Of a stretch of 64,000 bases of DNA, positions 51,973 to 61,513 are shown piece after piece. A program made the translations under genes and the position numbers. The stretch is from Bacteroidales bacterium (GTDB taxonomy: Bacteria; Bacteroidota; Bacteroidia; Bacteroidales; GCA-2748055). The notes under the pieces were generated by a model, which was given only the letters and a program-made list of their open reading frames with translations, did no database searches and was not told the origin of the DNA. Within the stretch, counting starts at the first letter, position 1. Every line of letters starts with the position of its first letter. The stretch is from the NCBI GenBank assembly GCA_020636775.1, contig JACJXF010000001.1, forward strand, positions 186,001-250,000, given 5' to 3'.

Positions 51973-53958
51973 GTGAAAATGAGAAATAAACAAATAATCA
52001 TTACAGTCTTATTGGTATTTTCAGTTTTGATTCTGAATGCACAAAGTTCGCCTTTTGATGATGATTTAAGAGAACGTGGGTATTTTGACCATCCCTACCT
52101 CCGTTATGAAGCCGAAAGTGGAAAGTGTGAAACCAACGGAACCTTTTTACAGGCTACCTATGATCAGCGTGAGTTGCAAAGTGAAGCCTCAAACCAGATG
52201 GCCGTGCAGCTTATTTCAGAAAACGACTATGTTGAATGGCTTAATGCAAAAGCAGCCGACGGCCTTACGCTCAGGTTTTCCCTGCCCGACACTGTGGATG
52301 GAAAAGGTACAAGAGGGAACCTTGTGCTGTATATAAATGGAGACTCTGTTCAAACCATCACCCTCAATTCATACTGGGCCTGGCAGTATATATTAAAGTC
52401 TGGTTCAAAGTATCCTGATAATATTCCGGATAGTATTACAAAATTTCCACGCATGCGCTTCGACGAAATGCATGTCAAACTGAATGTCAAAATTCCTGAA
52501 AACGCAACTTTTCGACTGGCAAAAGCAGATAAGAATGACATCCCCTATACCATCGATTTTGCAGAATTAGAAGAAGTTCAGCCAGCTCTTACATTTGAAT
52601 CAATTACCGACGCAAATAAGGTTGAATATTCCCCTGCTAATGGCAAACTGCAGTATTTTGTTACCCAAAATGCCGGAAAAACCATTTTCCTTCCGGAAGG
52701 TAAATATGAAGTGGATAACCGGATATACATTACGGGTGATAACACAAAAATATTAGGGGCAGGGATGTGGTATACTGAAATTTACTTCAATGCTTCCTCT
52801 GATGATAAAAGCACTTATAATCAGCGGGGTATTGAAACAAATAATACCAATATCGTTGTTGAAGGTCTCTTTCTGAATACTGTAAATAATAAACGCTATT
52901 ACAATAATGACGACCGGTATCAGGTTGGAAAGGGATTAATGGGAAGTTTCGGAAGTAATTCTGTAATCCGGAACGTTTGGATTGAACATTTTGAATGTGG
53001 AGGCTGGATTGAAGGTGCCAATAATCTCTCGATTCAACATTCCCGTTTTCGTGATAATTATGCGGATGGAATTAACCTGGCCTATGGCTGTATAAATTCC
53101 TCTGTTGAACACTGCAGCTTTCGTAATAACGGCGACGATGATATGGCATCCTGGTCTCGAGCCGACCGCATGTGTGAAAACAATATTTTCAGGTATTCCT
53201 CCTCAGAAAACAACTGGCGTGCATCGGGTTTAGGCTTTTTTGGCGGAAAGCAAAACAAAGCATATAATATTGTTATAACTGATCCAATGGAAGCCGGATT
53301 TAGGGTAACCTGCGATTTTCCCGGAATGCCTTTTAGTAGTGATGGCTATAGTGAATTTTACAATATTTCTGTTTACAAGGGAGGGACTGTCAGCGGAGTA
53401 GCGGGAATATCAGGAGATTTGTGGGGAAACCAACAGGGTGCCCTTCATATAAACAGCAGTTCGCAATATGATCTGCAAAATATAAGAATCTATAATATCG
53501 ATTTATATGATTCTAAAAACGATGCCGTATTTATTGGAAGCGGAACAAAATACATCAGAAACCTTATACTAAGGGACATATTTATTCACGGGACCGGTCG
53601 GTACGGTATGTTTTTCTATAATCCCAAAGGAAACGGAAACTACTGCAACATCCAGTATGAAAATATAGGAGCCGGAACAAATACAAGTACAATTCCTTCC
53701 ACCTTTACATTTATAGAAAACTGTAATCCATTGTCAGTTTCAAAAATTGAACAAGCGGGAATCCGGGTTTTTTCTAATGAAGGATCATTGCAAATTACAG
53801 GAAAGGAGGATTTGTCCGTATCGGTTTACGACATCCTGGGAAGAAAATATTATCAATCTTCAATTGCATCTGATCAGACCATTGTTCCTAATTTAAACTC
53901 TGGAATTTATATTGTCAGGTGGAATGATTACGGGAGCCTGAAAGTCTTCGTCAGGTAA
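51973..53958 (+). CDS. GH87-like alpha-1,3-glucanase/mycodextranase, T9SS-exported
   Basis: Secreted 661-residue enzyme. Signal peptide, then a carbohydrate-binding beta-sandwich at ~40-200 (LRYEAESGKCETNGTFLQAT), a right-handed parallel beta-helix at ~215-585 of pectate-lyase type repeats, and a T9SS type A sorting domain at ~590-661 (VYDILGRKYYQ ... LNSGIYIVRW). The helix carries Asp365 (YADGINLAYG) and, 23 and 24 residues later, Asp388-Asp389 (NNGDDDMASW). To my knowledge this spacing equals that of the three catalytic Asp of the Paenibacillus GH87 alpha-1,3-glucanase. It would cleave alpha-1,3-glucan outside the cell. Other pectin-lyase-fold hydrolases are the alternative. Confidence 0.75.
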   Translation: MKMRNKQIIITVLLVFSVLILNAQSSPFDDDLRERGYFDHPYLRYEAESGKCETNGTFLQATYDQRELQSEASNQMAVQLISENDYVEWLNAKAADGLTLRFSLPDTVDGKGTRGNLVLYINGDSVQTITLNSYWAWQYILKSGSKYPDNIPDSITKFPRMRFDEMHVKLNVKIPENATFRLAKADKNDIPYTIDFAELEEVQPALTFESITDANKVEYSPANGKLQYFVTQNAGKTIFLPEGKYEVDNRIYITGDNTKILGAGMWYTEIYFNASSDDKSTYNQRGIETNNTNIVVEGLFLNTVNNKRYYNNDDRYQVGKGLMGSFGSNSVIRNVWIEHFECGGWIEGANNLSIQHSRFRDNYADGINLAYGCINSSVEHCSFRNNGDDDMASWSRADRMCENNIFRYSSSENNWRASGLGFFGGKQNKAYNIVITDPMEAGFRVTCDFPGMPFSSDGYSEFYNISVYKGGTVSGVAGISGDLWGNQQGALHINSSSQYDLQNIRIYNIDLYDSKNDAVFIGSGTKYIRNLILRDIFIHGTGRYGMFFYNPKGNGNYCNIQYENIGAGTNTSTIPSTFTFIENCNPLSVSKIEQAGIRVFSNEGSLQITGKEDLSVSVYDILGRKYYQSSIASDQTIVPNLNSGIYIVRWNDYGSLKVFVR

Positions 53959-54015
53959 GTAAATCGGAATATGGATATTCTGTAAATTCCCAAAAAGAAA
54001 ATTCTAAAAGAAATC

Positions 54016-55593
54016 TCAAATTGATTTTATTTCCAGGACTTTTTTCTTGAATTGATCAGATGGACATGAGGCTTTAGCCTTAATTTTTGTTTTGTAGGCA
54101 TAAATGGTGTTGACTGAATAATTCAAAAAACTGGCAATTTTCTCATTGTCATTTATCCCCAGACGTATTAAGGCATATATTCTTAAATCCGGATTTAATA
54201 GCTCCCCTTCCTTAGGCTGAATTTGCTCTTCGGGCTTAAGTAATTTGTTAAATTCTTCAACAAAATCGGGGAATAGTTTTAAAAAAATCCGGTCGAATCT
54301 TTCAAACAATGCTTCACGTTCCTTATCCACGTTCAGGATTTGCGTAAGACTCCTCAATCCTTGATACTGTTTGGCAGCTACTTTGCGGCTTACCCATTTT
54401 TCCAGTTTTTCAATTTTACTTATATAATCTGAATTTTGATTGAAAAAATAAGCGATATATTCATCCTTAATCTTATTCGCTTCTGTCAGTTGATTATTTG
54501 AATCCTGAATAATACGCTGGGCAATATTCAGGCGTTTTAATGATTTCCAGATTATAATGAAGGCAACAACCAGCGCTAATAATAAAAATGAGATCAGAAT
54601 AGAAACGCTTAATATTCTGTCTCGCTGATTTTCAATGATATTTATTCGTTCCCTTTCTATAATTGGCAAAATATGACCTATTTCAATCTGCCTGTGGCGA
54701 GCATTATAAAATGAAGCGTCATCCAGTGCCTTTCGGATATATTTGACTGCCGGGCCGATTTCCTTATCCTCATACAATAATTGAGCTAAGTTTCTGGCAG
54801 CAACCGTCTCTTTCACCGAAGATTTTATATCGGCAATAGCTGCCTCTATTAAATATTTTTCCGCCTCTTCTTTTTCCCCTTTTAGTGTCAGTATATAAGC
54901 AATACTCGATGTTGCTATTGCAAAGTCATGCTCCGAATAATTCTGGCTGCCAATCATTTTATGAAATGCATCCAATGCTCCGTCATAATTATCAGATTTC
55001 ATGTATTTCAAACCAAGAGTGGCCCAATATTGCGCAGAATTATACTTAATAAGCGATAATGCAGAATCAATTATCTGATTACCGGTTTTATTATATTGGT
55101 TCTTGAATTCAGCAGTATTATTATAATCTCCTAAATCGAAATACAATCTTGATTTGCATGTATAATATTCAATTTTAGTTTCAATTGCACAATTTTCCAC
55201 ATCTAAAGAGCTTAAAATATCAAAAGCTTCCTTGAATAATCCCGAAGACAAATAGCAAAAGCCTAATTTAACTTTGGATGAAATAATTTTATCACTGTCA
55301 TTTAATGCCGAAGAAATATCGATAAGCTTAGCCACATATACATAGGCTGAATCATAAATATAGGAGCGATATTCTTCAAACATATCAACATAAAGCTGAT
55401 ATAATTTCTGGTTATCTTCTTTGTTTCTGGTGATTTCATCCTTTATTTTTTGGATAAAATCTTCCTTCTGCATGTCATATTCGTATTGATGGGAGATATA
55501 ATAATCCAATGAATCCAGGGATACTTTAGTCGCAAAAGAATCCTGCAAAACAAGGGTAAAAGCAAGTAATATAAAAATGCGTAGCTTTTTCAA
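54016..55593 (-). CDS. SusR-type TPR/membrane/HTH transcriptional regulator (DUF6377-like)
   Basis: Membrane-spanning regulator of 525 residues. Signal peptide (LRIFILLAFTLVLQDSFA), TPR-like helices at ~30-320 (GALDAFHKMI, EEAEKYLIEAAIADIK), a membrane helix at ~333-352 (SVSILISFLLLALVVAFIII), a coiled-coil linker and the cytoplasmic DUF6377-like region, ending in a helix-turn-helix (NDNEKIASFLNYSVNTIYAY, then KTKIKAKA) of LuxR-like type. This is the architecture of SusR, the maltose-sensing activator of the starch locus in Bacteroides. It is convergent with the GH87-like gene, so it probably senses an alpha-glucan oligosaccharide in the periplasm and activates the SusCD operon. Confidence 0.87.
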   Translation of the reverse strand: MKKLRIFILLAFTLVLQDSFATKVSLDSLDYYISHQYEYDMQKEDFIQKIKDEITRNKEDNQKLYQLYVDMFEEYRSYIYDSAYVYVAKLIDISSALNDSDKIISSKVKLGFCYLSSGLFKEAFDILSSLDVENCAIETKIEYYTCKSRLYFDLGDYNNTAEFKNQYNKTGNQIIDSALSLIKYNSAQYWATLGLKYMKSDNYDGALDAFHKMIGSQNYSEHDFAIATSSIAYILTLKGEKEEAEKYLIEAAIADIKSSVKETVAARNLAQLLYEDKEIGPAVKYIRKALDDASFYNARHRQIEIGHILPIIERERINIIENQRDRILSVSILISFLLLALVVAFIIIWKSLKRLNIAQRIIQDSNNQLTEANKIKDEYIAYFFNQNSDYISKIEKLEKWVSRKVAAKQYQGLRSLTQILNVDKEREALFERFDRIFLKLFPDFVEEFNKLLKPEEQIQPKEGELLNPDLRIYALIRLGINDNEKIASFLNYSVNTIYAYKTKIKAKASCPSDQFKKKVLEIKSI

Positions 55594-55768
55594 TGGAATT
55601 AATCAAAGGTTTTTAACATCCATTGGTAAAGATAAAATTTTCAATTCAAACAAACCATTCAATGAAACTCATAATAAATCACCTGATATTTTAGGCGACA
55701 CTTTAAAAAATTAATTTATAGCTAAACACTTAATATGAATATTTTAAGCTCTGAACAAATTTACTTTT

Positions 55769-57250
55769 CTATTGTGCCCAAACCGGTAATCCCGTTTCAA
55801 GGTTCAATATAGGGATAATGATAAAATATAAGATCAGTGTAAGCAATACAAGGCTGATTAGCTTTAGCCAGAATCCGCACCTCACCATTTCAACAATACT
55901 AACTTTTTCACTGGCAAAAATAACTGTATTTGGCCCTGTACCTGCCGGCATCATAAATGCAAAAGTACTTGCAAAAGTAGCCGGGATCATTAAAAGCAAA
56001 GGGTTTGTATGTCCGGCCACAGCAATACTCGCCAATACAGGCAAAAAGATATTGGCAGTGGCCGTATTGGAGTTGATTTCCGTAAAAAATAAAATAAAGG
56101 CAACTACGATTATCAGCACCAGCCAGAAAGGATAATCACTGATAAAAGCAAGTTGATTACCCATCCACGAAGCCAGTCCTGTTGACTGAAATCCGGCTGC
56201 AATGGCATAACCTCCTCCAACAATCATGACCACACCCCAGGGAATCTGACTTGCAGATTTCCATTCAAGTAATCGACTTCCTTTACCGTCGGGCATAGCA
56301 AAAAGAACAATAGCTGAGGCCATGGCTACTGTGCTGTCATGAACATAATTTTGCAATCCCAGGATCTCACTCCAGCCTGGAATTTTAAACTGGCCAAAGA
56401 CCAGGTCATCTCTGAAAATCCAGCCCAGTGTGGTAACAGCAAACACCATCATAACTCTTTTCTCAGCGCTGCTCATTATTCCAAGGGACTTCAACTCTTC
56501 TTTAACAATAGCATGACTACCTGCAATACTACCCTTGATTTTAAAATAACGAACCAGGAAATACCACACCACTGGCAGGAAAATGATGGTAACCGGTAAA
56601 CCAATTTTTAGCCAGGTAAGAAAACTTATTGGCGGAGCATTAGGAAAAAGTTTCTCCATAATACCCAGGAAAATAAGGTTGGTGGGAGAACCAATCAGGG
56701 TTGCCACTCCCCCGATACTTGCAGAATAAGCTGTACCAAGCATCATTGCTGTGGAAAAGGATGTCTTCCCTCCGGTTACTTCCTCATCCCTGGAAATAAT
56801 AGCAAGCGCTATCGGAAGCATCAGCAGGGCACTGGTAACATTAGCAATACACATGGAGATGAATGCGGTGGCAATCATGAGGCTCAGCATTAGTCTTTTC
56901 CGGCTGGCCCCAAGAGAATTCATGAGAATAAGGGCAATACGCTTGTGCAAATTTGAGCTCTCAATTGCCTTGGCCAGAAGAAATCCGGCCAGCATCATTA
57001 AGACATAGCTATGTCCGTAGTTTTCAGCAGTTTCACCTGCGGGTAAGACTTTGAACAAGGGATATAAAACCAAAGGTATAAAAGCTGTTGCATAAATTGG
57101 AATAGACTCTGCAATCCACCAGACCGTCATTAAGGTAACAACTGCAAGTGCATTCTTCGCTTCCGTTGACATACCAGAGGGATTTGGCAAAAAAAGAATC
57201 AGCAGAAAAAGTGCCAGCCCTGTTAATAATCCTATATATTTTTTCGACAT
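55769..57250 (-). CDS. SLC13/DASS-family sodium-coupled anion transporter
   Basis: Inner-membrane carrier for dicarboxylates or sulfate. 493 residues with about eleven to twelve hydrophobic segments, including the SNT-type signature IGSPTNLIFLGIME in the first half and MPAGTGPNTVIFASEKVSIV in the second, each belonging to the inverted repeats of the family. Substrate (succinate, citrate, sulfate or tartrate) cannot be called. Single gene; downstream of the convergent-strand regulator and separated from the upstream lipoprotein by a terminator hairpin. Confidence 0.9.
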   Translation of the reverse strand: MSKKYIGLLTGLALFLLILFLPNPSGMSTEAKNALAVVTLMTVWWIAESIPIYATAFIPLVLYPLFKVLPAGETAENYGHSYVLMMLAGFLLAKAIESSNLHKRIALILMNSLGASRKRLMLSLMIATAFISMCIANVTSALLMLPIALAIISRDEEVTGGKTSFSTAMMLGTAYSASIGGVATLIGSPTNLIFLGIMEKLFPNAPPISFLTWLKIGLPVTIIFLPVVWYFLVRYFKIKGSIAGSHAIVKEELKSLGIMSSAEKRVMMVFAVTTLGWIFRDDLVFGQFKIPGWSEILGLQNYVHDSTVAMASAIVLFAMPDGKGSRLLEWKSASQIPWGVVMIVGGGYAIAAGFQSTGLASWMGNQLAFISDYPFWLVLIIVVAFILFFTEINSNTATANIFLPVLASIAVAGHTNPLLLMIPATFASTFAFMMPAGTGPNTVIFASEKVSIVEMVRCGFWLKLISLVLLTLILYFIIIPILNLETGLPVWAQ

Positions 57251-57340
57251 TATATATCAGTTTAAACTGATTTACAACATTTTACTTCAGTCTGAAAAAG
57301 GATGCCAGATAAATTTTCAGGCTTCAGAATAAAAAATGAT

Positions 57341-57380
57341 AAAAGAAGCTAACTGTCTTTCGATCAGTTAGCTTCCTTTT
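57341..57380 (-). terminator. Terminator after the lipoprotein gene
   Basis: GAAGCTAACTG / CAGTTAGCTTC, a perfect 11-bp stem with a 9-nt loop, flanked by A- and T-rich runs, 50 bp after the stop of the lipoprotein gene. Confidence 0.88.
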
Positions 57381-57431
57381 AAAGAGTGTTGAATAAAAAG
57401 AATAACTCTATAATTCTATAATTAACAAAAA

Positions 57432-58217
57432 CTAATCTTCATAATAGGTATAGCTCCAAACTTCAGTTGTAAGATCTGTAAGAACTTTTGTAACTACGCT
57501 AGGTCTGTTCTTAGCATCAAATTCATAGGTTAAGCTGGAAGTCGATTTTGAAATTGGCTGAACCCTGGGATCCCAGTAATCAAAATGATCAACCAGTTTT
57601 TTACTTGGTTTTCCATAAAAATTACCCATTGTCTTCCAGTCAGAATCAACTGCGTTTGCCTGATGAATATTATTTACATTATCTCCAATGGTATAGAAAA
57701 ACTCTTTTTCCTTTTTAACAGTAACTCCATCATCATCAAATGTGGTTATTTTTGTGATGTTTCCGTTGGTGATAGTCATTTGATATTTCAAATGATCCGC
57801 ATCTCCCCAATGTTCAATTACTTTTACAAGGTAACCATCGGCATTATATTCATATGCAGCATATTCGCCACCGCCCCAGTCTTCTTTGGTAATATAGCCC
57901 TTATCATTAATGTCATAAGAAGCGTATGTACTGCCATCTCTGGTAAGAGTTAATTTTCCGGCAGTTGTATAGTCATAGAGAATGGTTTTATCAAGGGTAC
58001 CATCCCAATAGTTGTCAAAACTGGTTACTTTTCCTGATGTAGCATCATAGAAAAATTCCCATCTTTCAACACCACCGGCCCAGGCTGCATCAAAACTAAT
58101 AGTTTTGACAAGAGAGGCTTTTACGGTAGTGTCCTTATTATTGTCGTCCTTTTTACAGGATACAAGTGAGGCTGATATTAATACAGCCAGACCAAAAAAG
58201 AAAAGATTTTTTTTCAT
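57432..58217 (-). CDS. Hypothetical lipoprotein with YD-like repeats
   Basis: 261 residues. Signal and lipobox (ISASLVSCKKDDNNKD, lipid Cys about residue 21). The remainder consists of short beta-hairpin repeats of the type [F/Y]xYxxxGxLxxxxxxxx (KTILYDYTTAGKLTLTRDGS; AAYEYNADGYLVKVIEHWGD; LTYEFDAKNRPSVVTKVL), the pattern seen in Bacteroidota YD/DUF4595-like surface lipoproteins. Function unknown. Single gene with its own terminator, at the head of the anion-transporter side of the minus-strand series. Confidence 0.7.
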   Translation of the reverse strand: MKKNLFFFGLAVLISASLVSCKKDDNNKDTTVKASLVKTISFDAAWAGGVERWEFFYDATSGKVTSFDNYWDGTLDKTILYDYTTAGKLTLTRDGSTYASYDINDKGYITKEDWGGGEYAAYEYNADGYLVKVIEHWGDADHLKYQMTITNGNITKITTFDDDGVTVKKEKEFFYTIGDNVNNIHQANAVDSDWKTMGNFYGKPSKKLVDHFDYWDPRVQPISKSTSSLTYEFDAKNRPSVVTKVLTDLTTEVWSYTYYED

Positions 58218-58327
58218 AATTCAAAAATTTAGTTAATAGATTAATTAGAAAAATTTAAATTTATTATTTATTCATAATCACCACATTATACTTTTTCTGT
58301 TCATAGTTTAAGGTATTTTGGTTAGTA

Positions 58328-59881
58328 TTAATAATGAATTTTATTTTGAGTAAAAACAACCGCATCATATAAGCCAGACATGAACCATTGAAAACCTCCG
58401 AGTCCTTCTCTAACTCTATATTCATGGTAGAGATCTGATTCCCTGAAAAGAATATGCAAAAATCCGTTTTCAGCAAAATATTTTCCCTTATCGGGTCCGT
58501 CAATATAATACCATGTCTTTCCCAGTATATCCCTGTTACCATGTTTCAGTATTTCAGCAGCATAAGAAGTATCAGGATTGCCATCCAGAATGGCACAGGA
58601 GGTGAACTGCAATGAATCCATAGACAATTTTAGTGCTTCCTCACCATAGATCCCATTGGCAATAATTGCACGGAAACGGTAAGTTTTTCTAACCCGATAC
58701 AAACTTTCAGTTTCAGATATTATAGCATTAATATCATCTGCTTTCCCAGTGTGTTTCACAAATATCAATATCATTGGTGAAAGGGTTCCGCTTTTTATCC
58801 ATTTAGATATGGTTCCTCCAATCTGCTCTTCCTGAGCTTTATTAAAATCCCCTAAAAAATAAAGGACCGGATAAAGTGCGCTTGTATTTTTATATTCATC
58901 AGGGAAAATTATATTATACAGCTCATTCTCTTTCACAAAAACAATATTCGGTTTTTTTGGCAGATGTGTATCATGAATATCACCCCGGTATGTATTTCCT
59001 TCAAAGGCATCACTGATAAAATGAAGTCCGTTTGGTAATGCACTTCTCCAATATTCGAATGTATGTCCGCCATTTCTGACTCTGAATTCATGAGGAAACG
59101 ATTTTTCCCGCATCAGGATATGAAGTTCCTCATTACTGCGACAGAGATTATATTCATCATCACCATTATCGATATAAATCTTCAAGTCTTTATAATTATC
59201 GATATCACAATTTTCAATAATATGAAAAGGACTATTTGCCTTGTAGAAATCTGTAATTCTGTCCTCCCCTTTTTTCCCGACTCCTCCTAAAATACTTCCC
59301 CATTGCTTGTCCCATCCCTCTGCGTCCTCAAGCATATATTGCGCATCGGTACGCACTGAAATGCTTAAGGGTACACAAACAGAAAAGACTTCAGGATATT
59401 TAAGAGGTAGCATCAGGGCTCCAAACCCACCCATGCTATAGCCCATTGTTGCCCTATGTTGTTTATCCGGGACTGTACGATACACGCTATCAATATATGG
59501 AATCAGCTCATGAATAAACATATCCTGGTAAAGGAATTTCCCCGCAACATCGTTTGAATAATATGTCCTGAACCCCTGGGGAACAACAAAAATCATGGGA
59601 ACAATTTCTCCTTTTTTTATAAAGCTGGATGAAACCCGACATATATTGCCATATTCCAACCAGCTTGATTCATCATCGCCTAATCCGTGAAGTAAATAAA
59701 CGACAGGGTAAGATTTTCCTGATTTGAAATAATCCGGTGGCAGACAAATTGAATACCTGACATCCTGTTTAAGAATATTACTGTAGAAACTCAGGCTTTC
59801 TTCCACGAGGATCTCCTTCTGTGCAGAGAGCATCTGCAAAGGGAAGTAAAAAAACACGAGGAAAATAAAAACCCGTTTCAT
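58328..59881 (-). CDS. Secreted double esterase-D-like protein, second domain degenerate
   Basis: 517 residues. Signal peptide (FLVFFYFPLQMLSAQ), then an alpha/beta-hydrolase of the esterase-D/CE1-like type at ~25-300: YPVVYLLHGLGDDESSW (oxyanion region), nucleophile Ser149 in MGYSMGGFGAL, DNGDDEYNL, and His273 in NGGHTFEYW. A second, shorter hydrolase-like half (~305-517) repeats the fold (LYPVLYFLGDFNKAQE and IIANGIYGEEAL) but lacks the Gly-x-Ser-x-Gly and the His, so it is probably inactive and may bind substrate. Paralogue of the gene next to it (9 bp downstream of that gene's stop). Likely deacylates carbohydrate esters. Confidence 0.82.
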   Translation of the reverse strand: MKRVFIFLVFFYFPLQMLSAQKEILVEESLSFYSNILKQDVRYSICLPPDYFKSGKSYPVVYLLHGLGDDESSWLEYGNICRVSSSFIKKGEIVPMIFVVPQGFRTYYSNDVAGKFLYQDMFIHELIPYIDSVYRTVPDKQHRATMGYSMGGFGALMLPLKYPEVFSVCVPLSISVRTDAQYMLEDAEGWDKQWGSILGGVGKKGEDRITDFYKANSPFHIIENCDIDNYKDLKIYIDNGDDEYNLCRSNEELHILMREKSFPHEFRVRNGGHTFEYWRSALPNGLHFISDAFEGNTYRGDIHDTHLPKKPNIVFVKENELYNIIFPDEYKNTSALYPVLYFLGDFNKAQEEQIGGTISKWIKSGTLSPMILIFVKHTGKADDINAIISETESLYRVRKTYRFRAIIANGIYGEEALKLSMDSLQFTSCAILDGNPDTSYAAEILKHGNRDILGKTWYYIDGPDKGKYFAENGFLHILFRESDLYHEYRVREGLGGFQWFMSGLYDAVVFTQNKIHY

Positions 59882-59890
59882 CTGTAAGTA

Positions 59891-61504
59891 TTAATTTGTC
59901 AGCGTTTTCTTCAATATACCAAACGAATCAGCAAATCCCTTTAAAAAAGATGGGAAAGAGTCATCGCCTTGCTGGATTCTGTATTCGAATTTTTTACCCT
60001 TATCCCGTAAATCAAGATAAAGACTATTATATTCCGAGTATCCTGCACTTTCATCAGATCCCTCAAGGTAATAAAAGGCGGAACCACCATTTGCCTTAAC
60101 TCCTTCAGGCAGGATTGCATTAAACAAATAGCAGGAGCCGTAAAAAAGAGTGTCTTCCTGCACTAATTGGTTTGCTATACCTCCTCCGTTTCCGTTGCCA
60201 ATCAAAATTCTGCTTTTATTATCTTCTCTGCATGCATATTCCGAACTGATCCGGCTAACAATCTGGTGCATCCCGGCTTTTGTCAGAATTGAGCTTTCAG
60301 CTGGAATTTCAACGACTATTGATTTGGGCAGTTTTGAAGCAAGCATGGAATTATAAATCAATGTGAAAAGATCGTTCCTCTCTTCTTCGCGCTTACCCAA
60401 AGAAAAATCATGAATTAAGTATATTACCGGATAATTTCCTGCAACAGAATCATAATCAGGGGGAATCAATATACCTGCATCAATTCCCATATCTGTGAGT
60501 GTAAGTAATTTTGTGTTTTCTGCCAGGAGAGCGGGTCCAACATCAATCAAGGCAGGAACTTCGGGGTAATCTTTTCCCAGGAATGCGGTGCTTATATAAA
60601 CCAATGCTTCATGAAGTGAATTGTGCCAGTAATCCCAGGAATGTGCACCATTACTCACCCGGTACTCATGTTTAATATTGTTGTCGCGCATAACGCAATG
60701 CAAAGTATTATTTGTTACCGAGAGGGATTCTTCATCATCGCCGCAATCAATTAGGATTTTAAGCTTATCGAATCGTGATAAATCTCCCTCTTTAAAAAAG
60801 TAAAAAGGGCTGTATTGCTTAAAATAGTCGGTTAGTCTGGCAGTTCCTGTAGTACCAATTCCCCCGAAAATAGGCCCCCACTGATAATCAAAAACGCCAT
60901 CCGGTTCGGCCATATATTGCTCATCGGTCCGGAACGACATGCTTAAGGGAACAGATATTGAAAACACATCCGGATTCATTGCCGGCAAGATGAGGGCGCC
61001 ATAACCGCCCATGGAATATCCCATCACGGCGCGTTGGGATTTATCTGCCTTTGTTCTGAAAAGGGAGTCAATTTCAGGAACCAATTCCTGTACAAACATG
61101 TCCATATATTTGTATTTGCCGTTATATCGATTCACATAATATGAATTAAAACCCTGAGGCATTACATAAATTATTGGAACAATTTCTGAAGCGTAAATAC
61201 TAGTGTAATAGAATAATCTTCCTCCGGAATACCAGGAGGTTTCATTGTCTCCGAAACCATGAAGGAGGTATACGACTGGAAATGAATCCGTGGAATTATT
61301 ATAGTTTTCAGGTAAAAAAACTTCATAATTAATGTTCCCGTTGAGTATATCACTTCTAAGTACCTGCTTTGTCAGCAAACGGGTGAAAGTAGTATCTGCA
61401 GGTGTAATATCATCAGTCTTCCGGCAGCTGATGGTACCAAAGGCACACAAAGTAACCAGGCAAACGGAAAGAATAAAAACTGATATGTTAAATTTTCCCT
61501 GCAT
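59891..61504 (-). CDS. Secreted double esterase-D-like lipoprotein, paralogue of neighbour
   Basis: 537 residues with the same plan as the gene just downstream. Lipoprotein-type signal (VTLCAFGTISCRKTDD). First domain at ~40-320: VVYLLHGFGDNETSWYSGG, Ser164 in MGYSMGGYGAL, IDCGDDEESL, and NGAHSWDYWHNSL with the His. Second domain at ~325-537 (GNYPVIYLIHDFSLGKREEE) has IGNGNGGGIAN where the nucleophile Ser would be, again without Ser. The two genes are 9 bp apart, so a tandem duplication with later divergence. The paralogue differs in being lipid-anchored while the other has a cleavable signal, perhaps separating surface and released forms. Confidence 0.82.
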   Translation of the reverse strand: MQGKFNISVFILSVCLVTLCAFGTISCRKTDDITPADTTFTRLLTKQVLRSDILNGNINYEVFLPENYNNSTDSFPVVYLLHGFGDNETSWYSGGRLFYYTSIYASEIVPIIYVMPQGFNSYYVNRYNGKYKYMDMFVQELVPEIDSLFRTKADKSQRAVMGYSMGGYGALILPAMNPDVFSISVPLSMSFRTDEQYMAEPDGVFDYQWGPIFGGIGTTGTARLTDYFKQYSPFYFFKEGDLSRFDKLKILIDCGDDEESLSVTNNTLHCVMRDNNIKHEYRVSNGAHSWDYWHNSLHEALVYISTAFLGKDYPEVPALIDVGPALLAENTKLLTLTDMGIDAGILIPPDYDSVAGNYPVIYLIHDFSLGKREEERNDLFTLIYNSMLASKLPKSIVVEIPAESSILTKAGMHQIVSRISSEYACREDNKSRILIGNGNGGGIANQLVQEDTLFYGSCYLFNAILPEGVKANGGSAFYYLEGSDESAGYSEYNSLYLDLRDKGKKFEYRIQQGDDSFPSFLKGFADSFGILKKTLTN

Positions 61505-61513
61505 CAGGCTTTT

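Noticed and set aside
58264..58542. 92-residue minus-strand frame
   Set aside because: Overlaps the end of the double-esterase gene in another frame and has no family features.
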